DNA from: CAYVZZ01 sp964456185
GTDB lineage: Bacteria > Pseudomonadota > Gammaproteobacteria > Pseudomonadales > Alcanivoracaceae
NCBI GenBank assembly: GCA_964456185.1
Contig: CAYVZZ010000059.1
Location: 1-13,765 of the forward strand
Direction: 5' to 3'
DNA length: 13,765 nt
Shown here: in pieces, positions 1 to 7,203 of the stretch
Layout: each line of letters begins with the position of its first letter
How positions within the stretch are numbered: position 1 is the stretch's first letter
Notes under the pieces: model-generated
Told to the model about the DNA's origin: nothing
The model's database searches: none
What the model saw: the letters and a program-made list of their open reading frames with translations, nothing else
Program-made: the position numbers and the translations under genes

Positions 1-210
1 TCCTTCTTCATTAAATTGCCTGGGCCTGACGAGCCGCTGCGCGCCTTGGATCGCATGCTCAATACCGCGCAATGGTTATCGCGCGAGCTAGATGGCGAGT
101 TGCGCGACATGGACAAAAACGTACTCACCCCGCAAATGACCGAACACATGCGTGAGCAGGTGCAAGAGTTTGAGCGTCGCATGCGCATGCAGGGTGCCAA
201 TGGGCGCTAA
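1..210 (+). CDS. zipA: ZipA, C-terminal end (partial)
   Basis: The first 69 codons in the window read SFFIKLPGPDEP and continue to a TAA stop; the gene begins outside the window. The pattern (FFIKLPGP, then a helix with LDRMLNTAQWLSRELDG, then LTPQMTEHMREQVQEFERR) matches the end of the ZipA C-terminal domain. That domain binds the conserved FtsZ tail and tethers the Z ring to the inner membrane at the start of division. The neighbour supports the call: zipA directly upstream of ligA is the usual gammaproteobacterial order. The stop lies 11 bases inside ligA, so the two genes overlap and are probably co-transcribed. The N-terminal membrane anchor and the P/Q-rich linker cannot be seen. Confidence 0.88.
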   Translation, partial: SFFIKLPGPDEPLRALDRMLNTAQWLSRELDGELRDMDKNVLTPQMTEHMREQVQEFERRMRMQGANGR

Positions 211-2209
211 GGATAAAGCGCACTACCAAGCACTGCAGCAGCAGTTGCGCGCTTGGAGTGTTGCTTACTATGTTCATGATGACCCTCAAGTGCCTGACGC
301 GGAATACGACCGTGTGTTCCGCGAATTACAAGAGATCGAGCAAACCCATCCAGATTGGGTAACCGCCGATTCGCCCAGTCAGCGTGTGGGCGCAGCACCA
401 CTCAGTCAATTTGAGACGGTAGAGCACACCGTGCCTATGCTGTCGCTGGGCAATCTTTTTGAAGAAACCGATGTCGCCAAGTTTGACCAGCGGCTGCGTG
501 ATCGCCTGGCCAGTGGTGATTCGATTAGCTACGTGGCCGAACCCAAGCTCGACGGTTTGGCCGTTAGCCTGCTGTACCATCAAGGCGAGCTAGTTCAAGC
601 GGCTACACGTGGCGATGGCCGCAGTGGTGAGAATATCACCGCCAATGTGCGCACCATTAAAGCGATTCCGTTAAAGCTGCAGGGCAATGCGCCTGAGTGG
701 CTGGAAGTACGCGGCGAAGTAATCATGCTACATTCTGGCTTTCAGGCATTAAATGAGCGTCGCTTGGCGGCCGGTGAAAAGCCGTTCGCCAACCCGCGTA
801 ATGCCGCGGCAGGCAGCCTGCGTCAACTGGACTCACGCATTACCGCTCAACGCCCCCTGATGTTTTATGCCTATGTGGTCGCCCAGTTGCAGGGGCAACC
901 CTGGCCCGCACGCCATAGCGAGCTGCTCGATTACGTGAAGACACTGGGCTTGCCGGTTAATCCACTGGTGCGTGTTTGCCGTGGAGTGGATGAGCTATTG
1001 GCGTTTTACCGTGACATTCAGCAGCAGCGGGACTCACTGGATTACGATATTGATGGCGTGGTCTACAAAGTGGATAACCTGGCGCTGCAAGACGAATTGG
1101 GCTTTGTCGCCCGCGCACCACGCTGGGCAACCGCTCACAAGTTCCCTGCGCAAGAGGAAATTACCCAGCTACTTGCGGTGGACTGGCAGGTTGGCCGCAC
1201 AGGTGCTTTAACACCGGTGGCACGGCTGGAGCCGGTTGAAGTAGCAGGTGTGACGGTGAGCAATGCTACGCTACACAATCTTGATGAAATACAACGCCTG
1301 CACCTCAAAGTAGGCGATAGGGTAAGTGTCTACCGTGCCGGTGATGTTATCCCGAAGGTGGTTGGTGTCGTAACTGAATCGCCAAATGGCGAGGAAATCG
1401 TACCGCCAACGGCTTGCCCCGCTTGCGGCAGTGACGTGCTGCGCGACGAAGACGGCGCGGTGCTGCGTTGTCAAAACGGCCTGGGATGCCCGGCGCAGTT
1501 AAAAGAAGCAATTTGGCATTTTGCCTCGCGGCGCGCCATGGATATCGATGGGTTGGGTAGTAAGCTTGTTGAATCCTTGGTCGATCTGGAATGGGTTCAC
1601 AGCCCGGCCGATTTGTATCGGTTGCAAACTACTCAACTGGCTAGCCTGGAACGAATGGGCGATAAATCGGCGGCCAATCTGGTGGCGGCACTGCAGGCCA
1701 GCAAAGAAACTACCTTGGCGCGTTTTCTGTTTGCTTTGGGGATTCGCGAAGTTGGTGAGGCCACTGCTGCCGCGTTGGCCGATGAGTTTGGCCAGTTGGA
1801 CGCTTTAATGGAGGCCGATGCCGAACGCTTGCAGCTGGTGTCCGATGTGGGCGAAGTGGTGGCCGCCCATATCGTGCATTTTTTCGCCGAGCCGCGTAAT
1901 CGTGATGTTATTGCTGACCTCATTGCACAAGGTATTCATTGGCCTGATGCCACGCCCGATGCGGACGCCCCTCAGCCATTGGCGGGCGAAACCTGGGTAC
2001 TTACCGGTAAGTTAAATAGTCTGACACGCGACGAAGCAGGGCAGCGCTTGAAAGCGCTGGGTGCCAAAGTGAGTGGCAGCGTATCGTCGAAAACCACCTG
2101 TTTGGTGGCGGGTGAAAAGGCGGGCTCTAAACTGACTAAAGCCGAGAAGCTGGGCGTAAAGGTCATCAATGAAGACGACCTTCTCGCTCGTTTGGCAGAA
2201 TTAGCTTAA
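200..2209 (+). CDS. ligA: NAD+-dependent DNA ligase LigA
   Basis: A 669-residue enzyme, the usual LigA length, which seals nicks during replication and repair using NAD+. Domains in order: Ia (about 1-70, with the YYVHDDPQVPDAEYD NMN-binding region); nucleotidyltransferase with the adenylated lysine K116 in KLDG; DGVVYK at 285-290; OB fold; a four-Cys zinc finger (C406, C409, C424, C430); helix-hairpin-helix region (about 440-585); and a BRCT domain (594-669). All catalytic and zinc residues are present. I chose ATG 200 because AGGG at 191-194 sits five bases before it and translation from there begins MGAKDKAHYQ as expected; an in-frame start at 152 would lie inside zipA. The 3' end overlaps the convergent DUF996 gene by 4 bp. 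Confidence 0.97.
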   Translation: MGAKDKAHYQALQQQLRAWSVAYYVHDDPQVPDAEYDRVFRELQEIEQTHPDWVTADSPSQRVGAAPLSQFETVEHTVPMLSLGNLFEETDVAKFDQRLRDRLASGDSISYVAEPKLDGLAVSLLYHQGELVQAATRGDGRSGENITANVRTIKAIPLKLQGNAPEWLEVRGEVIMLHSGFQALNERRLAAGEKPFANPRNAAAGSLRQLDSRITAQRPLMFYAYVVAQLQGQPWPARHSELLDYVKTLGLPVNPLVRVCRGVDELLAFYRDIQQQRDSLDYDIDGVVYKVDNLALQDELGFVARAPRWATAHKFPAQEEITQLLAVDWQVGRTGALTPVARLEPVEVAGVTVSNATLHNLDEIQRLHLKVGDRVSVYRAGDVIPKVVGVVTESPNGEEIVPPTACPACGSDVLRDEDGAVLRCQNGLGCPAQLKEAIWHFASRRAMDIDGLGSKLVESLVDLEWVHSPADLYRLQTTQLASLERMGDKSAANLVAALQASKETTLARFLFALGIREVGEATAAALADEFGQLDALMEADAERLQLVSDVGEVVAAHIVHFFAEPRNRDVIADLIAQGIHWPDATPDADAPQPLAGETWVLTGKLNSLTRDEAGQRLKALGAKVSGSVSSKTTCLVAGEKAGSKLTKAEKLGVKVINEDDLLARLAELA

Positions 2210-2784
2210 GGCGTTACGTTAGGCATCGGGTTGGATTCGGGCACCTTGAAAAAGGCTACACATTGCATGACCCAGCCCACGAACATCACCAGTACGCCAA
2301 CGCCAATTATCATAGTGAGTGCGCCAATAAAGATAACCAATCCGCCACTGGTAAATAATGGTTCGTTGGTGCCTTCACCCAGCGCTTTTGAGGCCTTATA
2401 CCAGAACCAGGAAGCGGCGATCTGAAGTGCCAGATAAATAAGGCCGGATACGACAAGACCCAAGATGCCAAAGAAGGAAAACGCCGCAAGCGCGTCTGCC
2501 GACTGAGAATTGGTAGCGGCGGCCGCCCCTAAAAAAGCAATAATGGCGCCGATAATCACAAAGCCTAGCAGCAAGAAAGCGACGATATTTAGCACAATGG
2601 CTAAAATCATGCTGTTTTTTACGTCAGGTCGCCCGACCTCGTTGCCGCCTTTGATAAAAGCCACCACAACACAAATCATGGCGGCTAACGCCAGCACACC
2701 GCCTGCACCCGTGCCGCTTGCTAACGCAAAAATTAATAAGCAGATGTAGCCAATACCGCCGAGCATTTTGGTGGAGTTATCCAT
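2206..2784 (-). CDS. DUF996-type integral membrane protein
   Basis: A 192-residue very hydrophobic protein with four to five predicted membrane segments (about 7-45, 58-90, 100-125, 145-180). It starts MDNSTKMLGGIGYICLL and has a short polar loop KGGNEVGRPDVKNSM and a polar tail ending NPMPNVTP. The MLGGIG opening, the F..GG/GRPD loop and the overall segment pattern are those of the DUF996 membrane family, which has no established function. A GGGAA ribosome site precedes the ATG by about eight bases. The gene is convergent with ligA (4 bp overlap at the stops) and divergent from the acyl-CoA dehydrogenase. There are no catalytic motifs; the family assignment is from memory of the pattern and fairly, not fully, secure. 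Confidence 0.75.
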   Translation of the reverse strand: MDNSTKMLGGIGYICLLIFALASGTGAGGVLALAAMICVVVAFIKGGNEVGRPDVKNSMILAIVLNIVAFLLLGFVIIGAIIAFLGAAAATNSQSADALAAFSFFGILGLVVSGLIYLALQIAASWFWYKASKALGEGTNEPLFTSGGLVIFIGALTMIIGVGVLVMFVGWVMQCVAFFKVPESNPMPNVTP

Positions 2785-2857
2785 ATGTCGAATTCCCAGT
2801 TATCCCTGTTGTTTGATAAAGGTATAAAAGCAGCTTTGGTCTATTGAGTCAAAAGCA

Positions 2858-2873
2858 GACGATACAAATCGTC
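2858..2873. promoter_or_regulatory. Perfect inverted repeat, candidate operator
   Basis: GACGAT-ACAA-ATCGTC is a perfect 6+6 dyad with a 4-base centre, in the 152-bp divergent region between the DUF996 gene and the acyl-CoA dehydrogenase, 63 bases before the latter's ATG. It abuts a weak promoter-like pair on the plus strand (TGGACA 2875-2880, TAGGCT 2898-2903, 17-base spacer). A repressor site, for example for a TetR-type fatty-acid regulator, is an inference. It does not look like the PsrA or FadR consensus. Confidence 0.35.
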
Positions 2874-2936
2874 ATGGACAAAATGGCTGACCAAAAATAG
2901 GCTCGGAAGCTATCTGGTAATTAATTGGAGCCTCCC

Positions 2937-4079
2937 ATGGCCTTAAGCTATTTCAACGAAACCCACCAACAAGTGCGCAACACGGCGCGTAAATTTGTTG
3001 AGACGGAAATTTTGCCCCATATCGGTGAATGGGAAGAAGCCGGTGAGTTTCCCCGCGAGCTGTATCGCAAAGCCGCTGAGACGGGTTTGTTGGGAGTGGG
3101 GCATCCCGAATCATTGGGTGGTTTTGCTGAAAATGACGTGTTTATGAAAATTGCGGTATCAGAAGAACTGATGCGCTCCACCTCCGGCGGGCTGGTAGCC
3201 GGCCTCGGTTCGCTGGATATTGGCCTGCCGCCGGTGTGGAAGTGGGGCAGTGAGGCCATGCAAGAGCGCGTTGTTAAGCCGGTGCTGGCCGGTGAGAAAA
3301 TTGCCGCATTGGCGATTACCGAGCCATCGGGCGGTTCGGATGTGGCCAATTTGCAAACCCGTGCCAAGCGCGAAGGTGATTATTATCGCGTCAACGGCAG
3401 CAAAATGTTTATTACCAGTGGCGTGCGTGCCGACTTTTATACGGTGGCCGTGCGCACCGGCGACCCCGGCTATGGCGGGGTAAGTCTGTTGCTACTCGAA
3501 AAGGGCATGGAGGGCTTTAGCGTCGGGCGCAGCCTGAAAAAAATGGGCTGGTGGGCAAGTGACACCGCCGAGCTGTTTTTTGACGACGTGAAGGTGCCGG
3601 TTGCCCATCGCATCGGGCCGGAAAATGGCGGCTTCTTGTGCATCATGCAAAACTTTCAAATGGAACGCCTCATGCTGTGCGTCATGGCGTATATGACCGC
3701 GCAAATCGCCTTGGAGGAATGCCTGCGTTATGTGAAAGAACGCTCCGCCTTCGGCCGTCCTATCGGCAAGTTTCAGGTGACCAAGCACAAGCTCGCCGAC
3801 CTTGCCACACAAATCGAAGTGGCGCGCGAGTTTACCTATCGCACCGCAGCGCGCATCCAGGCCGGTGAAACGGTAATCAAAGAAATTTCCATGGCAAAAA
3901 ACTTCTGCACCGATGTGGCCGACAAAGCCACCTATGATGCCGTGCAACTGTTTGGCGGCATGGGCTATATGCGCGAGTCGGTGGTCGAGCGGCTGTATCG
4001 CGACAACCGCATTCTCAGTATCGGCGGCGGCACCCGCGAAATCATGAACGAAGTTATCAGCAAGCAAATGGGGCTCTAG
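2937..4079 (+). CDS. Acyl-CoA dehydrogenase (LCAD/IVD-type active site)
   Basis: A 380-residue FAD flavoenzyme that should oxidise an acyl-CoA to the 2-enoyl-CoA and pass electrons to ETF. The three ACAD parts are visible: helical N-domain (1-125), middle beta domain with ITEPSGGSD (127-135) and FITSG (158-162) around the flavin, and C-terminal helical domain with RSAFGRPIGKFQ (269-280), QLFGGMGYM (337-345) and YRDNRI (354-359). At the MCAD catalytic-Glu position there is Gly364 (GGGT), while Glu243 in MERLML lies where long-chain and isovaleryl-CoA dehydrogenases keep their base. I chose ATG 2937 because GGAG (2927-2930) sits six bases upstream; a TTG at 2925 would overlap that site. Substrate chain length is not decided by the sequence. 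gltX follows after 54 bases. Confidence 0.93.
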   Translation: MALSYFNETHQQVRNTARKFVETEILPHIGEWEEAGEFPRELYRKAAETGLLGVGHPESLGGFAENDVFMKIAVSEELMRSTSGGLVAGLGSLDIGLPPVWKWGSEAMQERVVKPVLAGEKIAALAITEPSGGSDVANLQTRAKREGDYYRVNGSKMFITSGVRADFYTVAVRTGDPGYGGVSLLLLEKGMEGFSVGRSLKKMGWWASDTAELFFDDVKVPVAHRIGPENGGFLCIMQNFQMERLMLCVMAYMTAQIALEECLRYVKERSAFGRPIGKFQVTKHKLADLATQIEVAREFTYRTAARIQAGETVIKEISMAKNFCTDVADKATYDAVQLFGGMGYMRESVVERLYRDNRILSIGGGTREIMNEVISKQMGL

Positions 4080-4094
4080 TTACAGAGCGTGATT

Positions 4095-4103
4095 TGCTAC
4101 AAT
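4095..4103 (+). promoter_or_regulatory. Extended -10 promoter of gltX
   Basis: TGC-TACAAT is an extended -10 element (TGn followed by a 5/6 match to TATAAT) located 31 bases before the gltX ATG, just past the stop of the acyl-CoA dehydrogenase. No good -35 lies 17 bases upstream, as is common for extended -10 promoters. It suggests that gltX is transcribed on its own as well as possibly by readthrough. Confidence 0.55.
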
Positions 4104-4133
4104 GCGCGCGCATGTTCATTTGAGGAAATCACC

Positions 4134-5618
4134 ATGACCGTTCGCACCCGTGTTGCGCCATCACCCACTGGCGACCCGCATGTTGGCACCGCCTACATTG
4201 CCTTGTTCAATCGCTGTTTTGCCCGCCAGCACGGCGGCCAGTTTATCTTGCGCATCGAAGACACGGACCGCACCCGTTCCAGCTCGCAATCCGAGCAGGC
4301 GATTATTGATTCCCTCAATTGGCTGGGACTGGACTGGGATGAAGGGCCGGATGTGGGCGGCGACTATGGGCCTTATCGCCAAAGCGAACGGGGAGCCATT
4401 TATAAACAATATGCCGATGAGCTATTGGCGAAGAACAAAGCCTTCAAATGTTATCGTACCCCAAGTGAACTCAATGAGTTGCGTGACGAACTTAAAGATA
4501 AAGGTGAAAATCGGGCGCTGAAAGACGCCGACCTTGAGCTCTCTGCCGATGAACAAGCCAAGCGTGAAGCCGAAGGCATGCCTTATGTGGTGCGTTTGCG
4601 CGTGCCCAGTGACGGGCGTTGTCAGGTCGAAGACATGCTGCGTGGCACCGTCGAGTTGGACTGGGAGCGGGTAGATGCGCAAGTGTTGTTAAAATCCGAC
4701 GGCATGCCCACCTATCACCTGGCCAATGTGGTCGACGACCACTTGATGGGCATTACGCATGTGTTGCGGGGCGAAGAGTGGCTTAATTCGGCGCCCAAAC
4801 ATCAGCTGCTATATGATGCCTTCGGCTGGGAAATGCCCACGCTTTGCCATATGCCGTTACTGCGCAATCCGGACAAATCCAAGCTCAGTAAACGTAAAAA
4901 TCCCACCAGTATCTTGTTCTACCAACGCATGGGGTTCTTGCCCGAAGCCGTGGTGAATTATCTGGGGCGCATGGGCTGGTCGATGCCGGATGAGCGTGAG
5001 AAGTTCTCTTTAAGCGAAATGCAAGAGGCGTTCGATGTGTCGCGCATTTCTTTGGGCGGGCCTGTGTTTGACGTCGAAAAGCTTTCCTGGTTAAACGGCC
5101 TCTGGCTGCGCGAGTTTAGCGACGAAGGATTTTTGCAATTGCTGGGTGACTGGGCGTTTAATCGTGACTATCTCTTGCAGATTATTCCGCACTTGAAGAG
5201 CCGCGTTAACACCTTGAGCGAGGTGATTGATAAAGCAGGGTTTTGCTTTACCGGTATGCCGGACATTACCGAGGAAAGTTTCGCCCACAAGACGCATGAT
5301 GCCGACACCCAAAAACGCTGGTTGCAGTTTTTGCTCTGGTCACTGGAAACCGAGCGTGACTGGCAGAAGGCCAACATTTTTGCTCACGCCAAGCAGTTAT
5401 CAAAGGCGCTGGATGTCAAAGTAAAAGACTTGCTGTTCCCGGTGTTTATCGCCATTGCCGGCACTAACCAAAGCTTTTCCGTGGTCGATAGCATGGAAAT
5501 TATTGGGCCAGATATGTCCCGTGCGCGTTTGCGCCATGCCATTGAGGTGTTGGGCGGTGTTTCCAAGAAACAACGCAAAAAGCTGGATAAGGCTTGGAAG
5601 GAATTGGTGTCAGACTAA
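4134..5618 (+). CDS. gltX: Glutamyl-tRNA synthetase
   Basis: A 494-residue class I synthetase that charges tRNA-Glu with glutamate. The HIGH-class signature is HVGT at 16-19 within PSPTGDPHVGTAY; the KMSKS-class loop is KLSKR at 250-254. FILRIEDTDRTR (37-48) and GPYRQSER (79-86) are further GluRS hallmarks. The C-terminal anticodon-binding helical part runs from about 320 to the end, closing GVSKKQRKKLDKAW. The zinc-binding insert found in E. coli-type GluRS appears degenerate: FKCYRT (C106) keeps one Cys where C-x-C is expected, and no downstream partners are obvious. ATG 4134 is preceded by GAGG at 4122-4125. An upstream in-frame start at 4089 would put the promoter inside the gene. It faces the diguanylate cyclase gene, seven bases away. 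Confidence 0.97.
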   Translation: MTVRTRVAPSPTGDPHVGTAYIALFNRCFARQHGGQFILRIEDTDRTRSSSQSEQAIIDSLNWLGLDWDEGPDVGGDYGPYRQSERGAIYKQYADELLAKNKAFKCYRTPSELNELRDELKDKGENRALKDADLELSADEQAKREAEGMPYVVRLRVPSDGRCQVEDMLRGTVELDWERVDAQVLLKSDGMPTYHLANVVDDHLMGITHVLRGEEWLNSAPKHQLLYDAFGWEMPTLCHMPLLRNPDKSKLSKRKNPTSILFYQRMGFLPEAVVNYLGRMGWSMPDEREKFSLSEMQEAFDVSRISLGGPVFDVEKLSWLNGLWLREFSDEGFLQLLGDWAFNRDYLLQIIPHLKSRVNTLSEVIDKAGFCFTGMPDITEESFAHKTHDADTQKRWLQFLLWSLETERDWQKANIFAHAKQLSKALDVKVKDLLFPVFIAIAGTNQSFSVVDSMEIIGPDMSRARLRHAIEVLGGVSKKQRKKLDKAWKELVSD

Positions 5619-5625
5619 GCATTCA

Positions 5626-6708
5626 TCAAACCGCATCGGGCGTATAGTTAACAAAGCAATTACGCCCTTGTGCCTTGGCTTGATAAAGTGCCTGATCGGC
5701 GCGACTACGAAAGGTCTCGACCTGATGGTTATTCAAGTGCAGGGCGGGGGCGCAGTAAATGCCAATACTGAGCGTCATTTCAAAATTGCTGTCTAAATCA
5801 TCCAGTGCTTTCTGAAGTCGTCGAGTTACCTCGATGGCTTTGTCTTTATCGGTGTCTGGACAAATGACTGCTAGCTCGTCGCCGCCCAGGCGGCCGCTTA
5901 TGTCTGTTTTGCGCAGCGTCTTGCGTAGCAACTCTCCCAGCTTCTGTAAGGCATCATCACCAGCCAAATGGCCATACTGGTCATTAATCTTCTTAAAATA
6001 ATCGATATCGATGGCCAGCAAGGTTAGTGGATGCTGCAATCGCTTGGCCAATTCAATTTGTTCTGCCAAACAGGTGTTGAACGCGCGCTGATTTAAACAG
6101 CCTGTCAAGCTGTCGGTGCTGGCTAGATGATGCAGTTTGCTGTGTAGAGTTTGCAGTTCGCTTTCATAGCGATCACGACATACAGTGCCGTAGAACACCA
6201 TGGCCATGGCACCAAGCAGCATGATGAATTGCAGTACAAATAGTTGCCAGTGGGTTAGCAGGTTGGTAAGCAGCGCCCCAGTGGTATACATCAGTAGACC
6301 GATGGTGCAGCACAACAAAATCGAGCGGCGACTAAAGCCGAATAGCAAATAAATCGTGGGCAGAAACCACACAAGCACAAATGGGCTATTAATGCCGCCA
6401 TCCAATACAAGGATGCAACAGCTAAAAAAGTAGCAGGAGATATTCCATGAAATAAAATACAGTTCTCTGTAGCGGCTAGTAACGATGACAGGACGGTAGC
6501 GGTAAATGGTGGGTACTAGCCAAAGTGCAGCAAAAACAATGGATACAATAATAATACGGTTTTTGCCAGTGGACCAAGTGAGTAAGCAGTAGATAAGGAT
6601 GGAGGTGCCGGTAATAAGATAGGACAAAAGGCCTGTGTAGATGTACCCATCTAACATCTTTAAACGGCGTTTTTCCTCTGTGTCGTCAATACTATTAGGA
6701 GGTTTCAT
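5626..6708 (-). CDS. Membrane-anchored GGDEF diguanylate cyclase
   Basis: A 360-residue protein with an N-terminal membrane region of about six segments (roughly 24-44, 51-68, 84-102, 108-125, 128-150, 154-174), a short coiled linker (176-194) and a GGDEF domain (about 195-355). The domain has DSLTGCLNQRAF (199-210), the metal/substrate stretch DIDYFKKINDQYGH (234-247) and the signature GGDEL at 275-279, a conservative change from GGDEF. An RxxD inhibitory site (RKTD, 266-269) lies exactly five residues before it, so product inhibition by c-di-GMP is expected. The likely role is c-di-GMP synthesis from two GTP in response to a signal sensed in or at the membrane. No strong ribosome site is seen at ATG 6708; Met18 (6657) is an alternative start, equally weakly supported. 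Confidence 0.92.
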   Translation of the reverse strand: MKPPNSIDDTEEKRRLKMLDGYIYTGLLSYLITGTSILIYCLLTWSTGKNRIIIVSIVFAALWLVPTIYRYRPVIVTSRYRELYFISWNISCYFFSCCILVLDGGINSPFVLVWFLPTIYLLFGFSRRSILLCCTIGLLMYTTGALLTNLLTHWQLFVLQFIMLLGAMAMVFYGTVCRDRYESELQTLHSKLHHLASTDSLTGCLNQRAFNTCLAEQIELAKRLQHPLTLLAIDIDYFKKINDQYGHLAGDDALQKLGELLRKTLRKTDISGRLGGDELAVICPDTDKDKAIEVTRRLQKALDDLDSNFEMTLSIGIYCAPALHLNNHQVETFRSRADQALYQAKAQGRNCFVNYTPDAV

Positions 6709-6888
6709 AATGCTTCATCGCCTAGCAAACATAACTCACGCTCGCGTGCTTAGGTTGCATATAACCGACCATGTCAGCAGCACTTTATGTTTAGTACCTT
6801 CTAACAATAACCATTTTTCATTAGTACACCAAATTTTTCATGCCAGTCATCATAGTGGATAGATTATGCCCAGTTAGACTCTGGTTGC

Positions 6889-6916
6889 TTGACAGGCCGG
6901 GGTAGGTTGCTAAAAT
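6889..6916 (+). promoter_or_regulatory. Sigma-70 promoter of tRNA-Ala
   Basis: A consensus -35 TTGACA (6889-6894) and -10 TAAAAT (6911-6916) are separated by 16 bases, followed by a G+C-rich discriminator (GCCGCC). Transcription would begin near 6923, about 25 bases before the mature tRNA. A strong promoter with a GC discriminator is typical of stable-RNA genes under stringent control. Confidence 0.8.
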
Positions 6917-6947
6917 GCCGCCTCAACCAATCGGTTGCCCATCAAAT

Positions 6948-7023
<76 letters not shown>

Positions 7024-7030
7024 ATATTGA

Positions 7031-7066
7031 AGCCCGCTTTCATATTTTTTGAAAGCGGGCTTTTTT
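7031..7066 (+). terminator. Intrinsic terminator after tRNA-Ala
   Basis: A perfect 11-bp G+C-rich stem, AGCCCGCTTTC (7031-7041) with GAAAGCGGGCT (7051-7061), has a 9-base T-rich loop and a following run of T. It begins seven bases after the tRNA and is the strongest terminator in the window. Confidence 0.93.
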
Positions 7067-7099
7067 GTTTTTGACCTACTTTCTAAATGATCACAAGAA

Positions 7100-7116
7100 G
7101 CATGAGTGATTCATGC
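7100..7116. promoter_or_regulatory. Inverted repeat upstream of the Ubi-type hydroxylase
   Basis: GCATGA-GTGAT-TCATGC is a perfect 6+6 dyad with a 5-base centre, 87 bases before the ATG at 7204. A -10-like TAAAAT (7134-7139) follows at a distance that would place the dyad over a weak -35. This is a possible operator; the regulator is unknown. Confidence 0.3.
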
Positions 7117-7203
7117 AACTAGATTAATGCCACTAAAATTGATGTGCGTCATGGCCTGCCGTTTTGTCGGCGCAATAATAGCGTCAAACAACGGGAGACT
7201 CTC

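Noticed and set aside
152..199. Earlier in-frame start for ligA
   Set aside because: It would extend LigA with 16 residues unlike the family, inside zipA; the ATG at 200 has a ribosome site and gives the normal N-terminus.
3492..4067. A 191-codon open frame on the minus strand inside the acyl-CoA dehydrogenase gene
   Set aside because: It is antisense to a clearly conserved coding sequence, shows no recognisable domain, and is explained by the codon bias of the real gene. The same applies to 2948-3367 and 11085-11489.
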